NCBI GenBank assembly: GCA_041485125.1
Contig: JBGPIT010000112.1
Coordinates: forward strand, 1-12,562
DNA from: JBGPIT01 sp041485125
GTDB taxonomy: Bacteria > Desulfobacterota > Binatia > UTPRO1
Direction of reading: 5' to 3'
Length of the DNA: 12,562 bases
Shown here: piece by piece, positions 6,238-12,562 of the stretch
Layout: every line of letters starts with the position of its first letter
Numbering within the stretch: position 1 is the stretch's first letter
The notes under the pieces: model-generated
The model's input: the letters and a program-made list of their open reading frames with translations, nothing else
Told to the model about the DNA's origin: nothing
The model's database searches: none
Translations under genes and position numbers: made by a program

Positions 6238-9056
6238 CGACGACCACCCGTGGCCCGTGGGCCGACGCATATCGACGCAAGTGGACATGGGACGCGGTCG
6301 CCTGGGGCAGTCATGCCGTCGACTGCTACCCGGGCGGATGCCCCTGGCGCGTCTACACCAAGGACGGCAAGGTCGTGCGCGAGGAGCAGGCGGGGACCTT
6401 CGCTCCGATCGAGGCTGGGATCCCGGACATGAACCCGATGGGCTGCCAGAAGGGCGCCTGTTGGAGTGACCACCTCGCGGCGCCCGACCGGGTGACGACG
6501 CCGCTCAAGCGCGTCGGCGCGCGCGGCGAGGGCAAGTTCGTGCCGGTCTCGTGGGACGAGGCGCTCGACGCGATCGCCGACGCCATGCTCGACGCGGTGA
6601 AGGACCAGGGACCGGAGTCGATCATCACGCTCATGACGCCGGAGGTCGGGGCCGCCCCGGCCCGGCTCTTCGCCGATGCCCTCGGCACACCGGTCACCGA
6701 CGGCAACGCCGAGTTCCAGGACTTCAGCCCCGGCTTCCACATCACGTTCGGGCTCTTCAACCCGACCGCCTCGATGGACGACTGGTTTCTCGCCGAGCTG
6801 ACGCTCATCTGGCACGCCAACCCCGTCTACACGAACATCCATTGGTACCACTACATCGCCGAGTCTCGGTACAACGGCGGCGAGGTCGTGACGATCGCAC
6901 CGGACTTCAGCCCGTCGGCGATCCACGCCGACTACCACGTCCCGGTCCGCATCGGCACCGACGCCGCGCTCGCGCTCGCGATGTGCAACGTGATCGTCGA
7001 CGCCGGGCTGATCGACAGATCGTTCGTGCAGGAGCAGACCGACCTCCCTCTCCTCGTCCGCACCGACACCGGTCGATTCTTGCGCGGGAACGACCTCGCC
7101 GACGACGACCGCGAGGATCAGTTCTTCTGGGCGAACGGGCGCACCGGCGCGGTCACGCCGGCACCGCGTCACACGCTCGCCAGCGCCGGCGTCGATCCCG
7201 CGCTCGACGGCACCTACACGGTGATGCTGAAAGACGGCACCTCCGTCGTCGTCGAGCCCGCCTTCGCGCGCCTGCGTCGACGACTCGAGGACTACACGCC
7301 CGAGAAGGCCGCGGCGATCTGCGAGGTGCATCCGGACAACATCCGCGCCCTCGCCCGCAAGGTCGCCACACGCCGGACGAAGATCTTCATCGGCTGGAAC
7401 TCCGGCAAGTACTACCACGGCGATCTGATGGAACGGTCGATGGCGCTGCTCCTCGCCCTCACCGGCAACTGGGGGAAGAAGGGCACGGGGGCGCGCTCGT
7501 GGGCGGTCGCCGGGTGGGACGGCATGGCGTTCATGGCCGACAAGGGCCGCCGCGGACAGGACGCCGCGCGCCAGCACCTGCAGACGCTCACGACGATGCG
7601 CCGCCTCCTCACCCAGGACGATCCGACCCGGACGACGGAGATGATCGCGAACCTCGCGTCGTCGATGAACCCGGAGCTCGGCGGCATGGGCGGTATGATC
7701 CCGCCCGCGTTCCTCTGGTACTTCCAGTACGGCTACAAGGAGCGCTGGAACGATCCCGCCAATAACGACCCCTCGATGAAGCGGAGCTTCGACGCGTACG
7801 TGACCGAGGCGATCGACAAGGGATGGTGGGGCGCGAGCTACACCGACGCCTACCGCACGGTGGAGCCGCGCGTGCTCTTCGAGGCCGGCGGCAACATGCT
7901 GCGCCGCCAACGCGGCGGACGGAAGCTCCTCCTCGAGCACCTCTGGCCGAAGCTCAAGATGATCGTGTCGGTCGACTTCCGCCTCAACACCACGGGCATG
8001 TACTCCGACTACATTTTGCCGGCGGCGCAGCACTACGAGAAGCTCGGCATGAGCATGCCGTCGGTGCACCACCTGAATTGGGTGCTCTGCGACCGCGCCG
8101 TGCCGCCGGCGGGGGACTCGCTCCCGGATCACGAGATCGGCGTCCGCGTGATCGAGGCGATCGAGCGCCGCGCGGCCGCGCGGAACATGACGCACTTCAC
8201 GGATCGCCGCGGCATCACGCGTTCGCTCACTGGCCTCGTCGCCCGCTACACGCTGAACGGCGAGGTGCGCGACGAGGAGACGTTCTACGACGAAGCGGTG
8301 CGCGACAACGCGGCCTACGGCATCCTGCCCGCCGGCACCAGCCTCGCGACGCTGCGCGAGAAAGGCCACGTCCGCTGGACGGGTTGGGGAATGGTCGGCC
8401 ACGGCGAGTCGCAGGCGTCGACGATCGCGGCGGACGCCGTGCACAGCGCGCTCCGCTGGCACACCGAGGACAAGGTGCCGTACGCGACGCTCACGCGGAG
8501 GGCGCAGTTCTACGTCGATCACGAATGGTTCCTCGAAGCGGGCGAGGAGCTCCCCGTCCACAAGGAGACGCCCCCTCACGGTGGCGCGGGGCGACGGTTC
8601 CAGATGACCAGCGGACACAACCGCTGGAGCGTGCACTCGATGAACATGACGAACCGTCACCTGCTGAACACCCATCGCGGCGAGCCCTTCGTCTTCCTCA
8701 ACGACCGCGACGCCGCGAACCTCGGCATCGCGAACGGCGAGCGCGTGCGGTTGGTGAACGACTTGACCGCGATCGAGCTTGCCGCGAAGGTGTCGCCGGC
8801 GTGCCGACCGGGCCAGGTGATCGTCTACAACGGCTTCGAGCCCTTCATGCACAAGGGGTGGCTCGGCCAGGCCGACCTCGAGCCCGGGCACGTCAAGTGG
8901 CTCGGCTTCGCCGGCGGCTACGGACACCTCCAGTACCGCCCGCTCGCGTGGCAGCCGATTCCCGCCGATCGTGCCGTGCGCGTCGACGTCGAGCGCATCG
9001 GCCCCGCGTCGGCGGCGGCCGAAACGAAGGGAAAGTCGCGTTCGTCGACGCGTTGA
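6234..9056 (+). CDS. Signal-less molybdopterin oxidoreductase alpha subunit, DMSO-reductase type II family
   Basis: Second Mo-bisMGD catalytic subunit (940 aa), related to alpha-1 along its length. Cluster ligands His27, Cys31, Cys36 and Cys71 occur in SHAVDCYPGGC and MGCQKGAC. Asp163 (EFQDFSPG) lines up with Asp238 of alpha-1 as the likely Mo ligand. NTTGMYSDYILPAAQHYEKLG and the C-terminal GHNRWSVHSMNM (from residue 794) match pterin-binding regions. The ATG follows AAGGAG (6223-6228) with 5 bases between. The protein begins MTTTTRGPWADAYRRK with no twin arginines or hydrophobic stretch, and no in-frame upstream extension supplies one, so it should stay in the cytoplasm. It is co-oriented with beta, 46 bases behind it, so the two probably form one complex. 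Known relatives with Tat signals hydroxylate ethylbenzene, p-cymene, alkanes or sterol side chains. A cytoplasmic version could act in the reductive direction or on CoA-linked or soluble substrates (inference). Confidence 0.93.
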   Translation: MTTTTRGPWADAYRRKWTWDAVAWGSHAVDCYPGGCPWRVYTKDGKVVREEQAGTFAPIEAGIPDMNPMGCQKGACWSDHLAAPDRVTTPLKRVGARGEGKFVPVSWDEALDAIADAMLDAVKDQGPESIITLMTPEVGAAPARLFADALGTPVTDGNAEFQDFSPGFHITFGLFNPTASMDDWFLAELTLIWHANPVYTNIHWYHYIAESRYNGGEVVTIAPDFSPSAIHADYHVPVRIGTDAALALAMCNVIVDAGLIDRSFVQEQTDLPLLVRTDTGRFLRGNDLADDDREDQFFWANGRTGAVTPAPRHTLASAGVDPALDGTYTVMLKDGTSVVVEPAFARLRRRLEDYTPEKAAAICEVHPDNIRALARKVATRRTKIFIGWNSGKYYHGDLMERSMALLLALTGNWGKKGTGARSWAVAGWDGMAFMADKGRRGQDAARQHLQTLTTMRRLLTQDDPTRTTEMIANLASSMNPELGGMGGMIPPAFLWYFQYGYKERWNDPANNDPSMKRSFDAYVTEAIDKGWWGASYTDAYRTVEPRVLFEAGGNMLRRQRGGRKLLLEHLWPKLKMIVSVDFRLNTTGMYSDYILPAAQHYEKLGMSMPSVHHLNWVLCDRAVPPAGDSLPDHEIGVRVIEAIERRAAARNMTHFTDRRGITRSLTGLVARYTLNGEVRDEETFYDEAVRDNAAYGILPAGTSLATLREKGHVRWTGWGMVGHGESQASTIAADAVHSALRWHTEDKVPYATLTRRAQFYVDHEWFLEAGEELPVHKETPPHGGAGRRFQMTSGHNRWSVHSMNMTNRHLLNTHRGEPFVFLNDRDAANLGIANGERVRLVNDLTAIELAAKVSPACRPGQVIVYNGFEPFMHKGWLGQADLEPGHVKWLGFAGGYGHLQYRPLAWQPIPADRAVRVDVERIGPASAAAETKGKSRSSTR

Positions 9057-9084
9057 CCTCGCCACCATCCTGTCTTCGTCGGAG

Positions 9085-9100
9085 CGGCAGACGTCAGCCG
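9085..9100. repeat. Near-perfect 16-bp palindrome after alpha-2
   Basis: CGGCAGACGTCAGCCG is symmetric around GACGTC apart from one A/A pair. It lies 28 bases after the alpha-2 stop and upstream of palindrome C. There is no T-run, so a simple intrinsic terminator is unlikely. It may be a protein site or chance. Confidence 0.25.
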
Positions 9101-9125
9101 TCGAGCCGACATCGGTCATACCGAG

Positions 9126-9145
9126 CCTTCCGACCGGTCGGTAGG
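9126..9145. promoter_or_regulatory. Palindrome C upstream of the acyl-CoA dehydrogenase operon (operator candidate)
   Basis: CCTTCCGACCGGTCGGTAGG is symmetric at all but one base pair (T/T at 9129/9142) around its centre between 9135 and 9136. It is the most perfect of the three related sites. It ends 48 bases before the dehydrogenase ATG, and a -10-like TAGGAAT (9142-9148) overlaps its right edge in the same way as at palindrome B. This points to repression by a dimeric TetR-type regulator that is not encoded in this window (inference). Confidence 0.65.
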
Positions 9146-9193
9146 AATGCGCGTCACGCCGCCATCCGTGGGCGCGACCGCAGGAGGCCGCGT

Positions 9194-10402
9194 ATGGGTT
9201 TGATCGATCTCGAAACGACGCTCACCGAAGAGGAGCGCGCGATCCGCGACAGCGCCCACCGCTTCGCCGAGCGCGTGATGCGCCCGGTCGGAGTGGCGCT
9301 CGACCGCCTCCCCGATCCCGACGCGGTGATCTCCCGAGACTCGGCGCTGTGGAACGTCTTCGACGAGCATCGCCGGCTCGATCTCGAGATCCTCGACGAC
9401 GGCGCCGGCAACGGCTTGAGCCTTCTCGAGCAAGCGCGCCTGCGCTTTCTCGTCTGCGAGGAGCTCGGCTGGGGCGACGCCGGGCTCGCGATCAGCCTCG
9501 GCGTCGCCGGCTTCCACAAGATGTTCGCGCAGATGTCCGGGCGGCCGGCGCTGCAGGAGCGCTTCGGCGGCGTCCGCAATCGCGACATCGGGTGCTGGGC
9601 GGTGACCGAGCCCGACCACGGCAGCGACTCGCTGGCGGTGACCGAGAGCCACTTCGCCGACCCCAAGATTCGCGCCAATTGCATCGCGCGACGCGACGGC
9701 GATCACTACGTGATCGACGGGCAGAAGTCGGCGTGGGTCTCGAACGGCACCATCGCCACCGTGGCGACGCTGTTCTGCACCGTCGACCCGGCGCAGGGAT
9801 TCAAGGGCGGCGGCGTCTGCCTCGTACCGCTCGACACACCGGGCGTGTCGCGCGGCAAGGCCCTCGACAAGATCGGGCAGCGCGCGCTCAACCAGGGCGA
9901 GATCTTCTTCGACGGGGTGCGGATTCCGGCCGACTACATGGTTGTCGGCCCGGACGCGTACGCGACGGTCGTCGAGGCGGTGTTGACGCTCGCGAACGCG
10001 TCGATGGGCGCGATCTTCGTCGGTCTCGGCCGCGCCGCGCTCGAGCACGCGCTCGCCTATGCTAAGACCCGCGTGCAGGGCGGCGTGCCGATCTTCGAGC
10101 ACCAGAGCGTGAAGGCACGGCTCTTCAAGATCTTCACGCAGGTGGAGGCGGCACGCGCCCTCGCCTGGCGTGTGATGCTCTACAACACTACCAATCCCCC
10201 ACAGGTGCAGTATTCGATCGCGTCCAAGGTGTTCTGTACGAGCACCGCCTTCGAGGCGGCGAGCGGCGCGCTGCAGATCTTCGGCGGCAACGGCCTGAGC
10301 CGTGAGTATCCCGTCGAGAAGCTGCTGCGCGACGCGCGGGCGTCGATGATCGAGGACGGGTGCAACGACATCCTGTGCCTGGTCGGGGCAGCGAGGCTCT
10401 AA
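9194..10402 (+). CDS. Divergent acyl-CoA dehydrogenase
   Basis: FAD-dependent acyl-CoA dehydrogenase family protein of 402 aa, expected to oxidise an acyl-CoA in the cytoplasm with electron-transferring flavoprotein as acceptor. Family marks include AVTEPDHGSDS (flavin/substrate loop), SAWVSNGT, the helix-G region NASMGAIFVGLGRAALEHAL and GALQIFGGNGLSREYPVEKLLRDAR near the C-terminus. At the medium-chain catalytic position, where YEGT is usual, it reads Ile386-Glu387-Asp388-Gly389, so the residue aligned with the base is Asp with Glu one place earlier. Helix G has no Glu substitute. The active base is therefore uncertain, and the substrate may be unusual. The ATG start follows AGGAGG (9182-9187) with 6 bases between. 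It opens an operon, with the thiolase start overlapping its stop as TAATG, and palindrome C sits before it. It differs clearly from the other dehydrogenase at 422-1576. Confidence 0.92.
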   Translation: MGLIDLETTLTEEERAIRDSAHRFAERVMRPVGVALDRLPDPDAVISRDSALWNVFDEHRRLDLEILDDGAGNGLSLLEQARLRFLVCEELGWGDAGLAISLGVAGFHKMFAQMSGRPALQERFGGVRNRDIGCWAVTEPDHGSDSLAVTESHFADPKIRANCIARRDGDHYVIDGQKSAWVSNGTIATVATLFCTVDPAQGFKGGGVCLVPLDTPGVSRGKALDKIGQRALNQGEIFFDGVRIPADYMVVGPDAYATVVEAVLTLANASMGAIFVGLGRAALEHALAYAKTRVQGGVPIFEHQSVKARLFKIFTQVEAARALAWRVMLYNTTNPPQVQYSIASKVFCTSTAFEAASGALQIFGGNGLSREYPVEKLLRDARASMIEDGCNDILCLVGAARL

Positions 10403-11631
10403 TGCGCATGGATGCCGTCATCGCGGGCGTGGGCATGACCCGCTTCGGGAAGCACCTCGAGACCGGCTTGAAGGCGCTCGGCGCCGAGGCGGTGCAGGCG
10501 GCGCTCGCCGACGCCGGCGTCGAGGCGAAGGACCTGCAAGCGGCGTACGTCGGCAATGCCGCCGCCGGTCTGGTCACGGGCCAGGAGTGCATCCGCGGCC
10601 AGGTGATCCTGCGCGGCATCGGCATCGGCCGGCTGCCGGTCGTCAACGTCGAGAACGCGTGCGCCAGCGCCTCGACCGCGCTGCAGCAGGCGTGCGCGAT
10701 GGTGAGCGCCGGCTACTACGACGTCGTGCTCGCGCTCGGGGTCGAGAAGCTCTACCACGAGGACAAGCGGCGGAGCTTCGCGGCGTTCAGCGGTGCGGTC
10801 GACGTGGAGGTCGTCGGCGCGCTGCTCGCGGCCTTGCGGCAGAGCGCCGCCGCGGCCGGCGGCAGCGGCGACGCCGGCGCCGGCGAGAAGCGCTCGATGT
10901 TCATGGACATCTACGCCGCCGCGGCGCGCGCCCACATGGAGCGCTGGGGCACGACCGTCGAGCAGTTCGCGGGGATCACGGCGAAGAACTCCTACCACGG
11001 CAGCCTGAACCCGCGTGCGCAGTTCCGCGACGTCCTGAGCGTCGCCGACGTGCTCGCGGCGCCGATGATCGCCGCGCCGCTCACCCGTCCGATGTGCTCG
11101 CCGATCGGCGACGGCGCCGCCGCGGTGATCGTCATGAGCGATCGCAAGGCGCGGGAGCTCGGCGTGCAGAAGCCGGTGCGCGTCGTCACCAGCGTCCTGC
11201 ACTCGGGATGGGACCACGGCGTCGACGAGAGCGGGCTCGCCGAGCTCTGCACCGCCGAGGCCTACGAGGAGGCCGGCATCGGACCGCAGGATCTCGACGT
11301 GATCGAATGCCACGACGCCTCCGCGCCCGCGGAGCTGATGCTCTACGAGTCGCTCGGCCTCTGCCCGCGCGGCGACGGCGGGCGGCTCGTCGACAGCGGC
11401 GCGACCAAGCTCGGCGGCAAGATCCCGGTGAACACGTCGGGGGGCCTGCTGCGCAAAGGGCACCCGGTCGGCGCCACCGGGATCGCGCAGATCGTCGAGC
11501 TCACCGAGCAGCTGCAGGGACGCGCCGGCGCCCGTCAGGTACCCGAGGCGCACGTCGCCTTGGCGGAGAACGGCGGCGGCGCCATCGGCACCGACGCCGC
11601 GGCGCTGTGCGTGACCGTCCTCAAGCGCTGA
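10402..11631 (+). CDS. Thiolase-like protein of the SCP-x/lipid-transfer (Ltp) group
   Basis: Thiolase-fold enzyme of 409 aa that would cleave a carbon-carbon bond in a 3-oxo- or 3-hydroxyacyl-CoA. The N-terminal AVIAGVGMTRFGKH and the nucleophile Cys87 in NACASAS are family marks. His304 lies in ECHDAS, and His354 in GGLLRKGHPVGATG is the conserved GHP histidine. Classical degradative thiolases have a second Cys in a CxG loop near the C-terminus; here that loop reads ENGGGAIG, as expected for SCP-x or Ltp-type proteins. Members of that group act on branched or sterol side chains either as thiolases or, in Ltp2, as retro-aldolases, usually with a DUF35/OB-fold partner. None is seen here. The ATG shares one base with the preceding stop (TAATG), with GAGG 5 bases upstream, so translation is coupled. 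The next gene follows after 10 bases. Confidence 0.9.
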   Translation: MRMDAVIAGVGMTRFGKHLETGLKALGAEAVQAALADAGVEAKDLQAAYVGNAAAGLVTGQECIRGQVILRGIGIGRLPVVNVENACASASTALQQACAMVSAGYYDVVLALGVEKLYHEDKRRSFAAFSGAVDVEVVGALLAALRQSAAAAGGSGDAGAGEKRSMFMDIYAAAARAHMERWGTTVEQFAGITAKNSYHGSLNPRAQFRDVLSVADVLAAPMIAAPLTRPMCSPIGDGAAAVIVMSDRKARELGVQKPVRVVTSVLHSGWDHGVDESGLAELCTAEAYEEAGIGPQDLDVIECHDASAPAELMLYESLGLCPRGDGGRLVDSGATKLGGKIPVNTSGGLLRKGHPVGATGIAQIVELTEQLQGRAGARQVPEAHVALAENGGGAIGTDAAALCVTVLKR

Positions 11632-11641
11632 GAGCGCGGCG

Positions 11642-12562
11642 ATGCGCGAGCGCACCGAGATCGTCCTCGCCGACCTGATCGCGCTCCGCGCCGAGCAGCA
11701 GCCCGACCTCGACGTCGTCACCTTCGAGCGCTGGAGCCTCGGTGCGGGCGCAGGCGGCGACGAGGTGCGCACCTACGCGGCGCTCCACGAGAACGCCAAT
11801 CGCATCGCGGCCGCGCTCGTCCGCCTCGGCATGGAGCGCGGCGACCGCTTCGCGCTCATGATGCGGAACCATCCGGAGTTCGTGGAGTCGATGATCGCAG
11901 CGTCGGTCACCGGCTGCGTCGCGGTGCCGATCGATCCCCGCACGCGCGGCGACAAGCTCGCCTTCACCCTGCGCAACGCCGGCTGCCGCATGGTGATCTG
12001 CGGCGACTATTGCTACCCGCAGATCAGCGCCGTCCGCGCCTCGCTGCCCGACCTGCGATCGGTCCTCACCCTCGAGACCGGCGAGACCTCCGAGCCGGTG
12101 TCGCTGCAGGGCTCCGCGTCGCTCAACGAGGTGCTCGGCTGGCCCGCCGGCGCCACGGTGAACGTGCGGCTGTCGAGCCCGGAGGATCCGCTGCAGATCA
12201 TCTACACCTCGGGCACGACCGGCGATCCGAAGGGCGTCGTCTTCCCGAACGGGCGCTGGGGCGCGTTCGCGATGCTCGGGATGCTGCTCGGCTATCGTCC
12301 CGACGATCGTCCATACACCGGGCTCTCGCTCGCGCACGGGAACGCGCAAGCGGTGACCCTCGGCCCCTCGCTGCACATGGGCCTGCGCGCCGTGTTCAGC
12401 CGCAAGTTCACGAAGTCGAAGCTCTGGGACGTCTGCCGCCGTTACGGCTGCACGACGTTCTCGATGCTGGGGGGCATGGCGACCGCGATCTACAGCGAGC
12501 CGCCGCGCGCCGACGACGCCGAGCACCGCGTGCGGCTGGTCATCGACGCCGGCATGCCGGCG
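11642..12562 (+). CDS. AMP-forming acyl-CoA ligase, N-terminal part (cut by window end)
   Basis: ANL-superfamily acid-CoA ligase that would activate a carboxylic acid with ATP and CoA through an acyl-AMP. The first 307 codons are present; the C-terminal domain lies beyond the window. The nucleotide-binding motif YTSGTTGDPKG (residues 188-198) is intact, preceded by the family's ALVRLGMERGDRFALMMRNHPEF region and by GCVAVPIDPRTRGDKL. The style recalls CaiC-like and FadD17/FadD19-like ligases that take branched or sterol-derived acids, but this is a weak guess. The ATG start lies 10 bases after the thiolase stop with only a poor ribosome binding site (GAGCG), which fits coupled translation as the third gene of the operon. 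A ligase beside an acyl-CoA dehydrogenase and an Ltp-like enzyme supports a pathway that starts from a free acid. Confidence 0.92.
   Translation, partial: MRERTEIVLADLIALRAEQQPDLDVVTFERWSLGAGAGGDEVRTYAALHENANRIAAALVRLGMERGDRFALMMRNHPEFVESMIAASVTGCVAVPIDPRTRGDKLAFTLRNAGCRMVICGDYCYPQISAVRASLPDLRSVLTLETGETSEPVSLQGSASLNEVLGWPAGATVNVRLSSPEDPLQIIYTSGTTGDPKGVVFPNGRWGAFAMLGMLLGYRPDDRPYTGLSLAHGNAQAVTLGPSLHMGLRAVFSRKFTKSKLWDVCRRYGCTTFSMLGGMATAIYSEPPRADDAEHRVRLVIDAGMPA

Noticed and set aside
6117..9119. Very long open frame on the minus strand opposite alpha-2
   Set aside because: Same reason: low-complexity Arg/Val/Asp composition without domains, mirroring the codon pattern of alpha-2.
7823..9193. 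In-frame upstream extension of the dehydrogenase that starts at 9194
   Set aside because: The extension is out-of-frame shadow of alpha-2 and intergenic DNA; the dehydrogenase fold begins at the ATG after AGGAGG.
1..12562. CRISPR arrays, tRNA or rRNA genes, insertion sequences, phage genes
   Set aside because: I saw no regularly spaced repeats, transposase motifs, integrase or RNA gene signatures anywhere in the window.

Overview
The window comes from a GC-rich bacterium. Its genes are tightly packed, most have strong AGGAGG-type ribosome binding sites, and one carries a Tat (twin-arginine) export signal. Nothing here fixes the taxonomy. A high-GC Gram-negative lineage with a large acyl-CoA toolkit fits (for example a proteobacterium or a Binatota-like bacterium), but that is inference.

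Centre (1977-9056): two molybdenum enzyme catalytic subunits of the DMSO-reductase superfamily, type II. This is the branch of nitrate reductase NarG, ethylbenzene dehydrogenase, steroid C25 dehydrogenase, and selenate and chlorate reductases. They flank one four-cluster iron-sulfur beta subunit. Alpha-1 (1977-4973, minus strand) has a Tat signal peptide. Beta (5150-6187, plus) and alpha-2 (6234-9056, plus) form a second unit that diverges from it, and alpha-2 has no signal peptide. No heme-b gamma subunit and no TorD/NarJ-like chaperone is present.

Left flank (94-1964, minus strand, downstream of alpha-1): a decayed SAM-dependent methyltransferase remnant, an acyl-CoA dehydrogenase of the isovaleryl/long-chain type, and a very small putative exported protein. 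Right flank (9194-12562, plus): an operon of a divergent acyl-CoA dehydrogenase, an SCP-x/Ltp-like thiolase (or aldolase) overlapping it by one base, and an AMP-forming acyl-CoA ligase cut by the window edge.

How it may work together (inference): a molybdenum hydroxylase/dehydrogenase would activate a hydrocarbon or an isoprenoid/steroid-like chain without oxygen. The CoA ligase, acyl-CoA dehydrogenases and thiolase-like enzyme would then shorten the oxidised chain.

The strongest new signal is regulatory. Related palindromes built on CCGACCG/CGGTAGG lie just upstream of beta, of the right-flank dehydrogenase operon and, in a shortened form, over the ribosome binding site of alpha-1. This suggests that one TetR-like repressor, not encoded here, controls all three units as a regulon.
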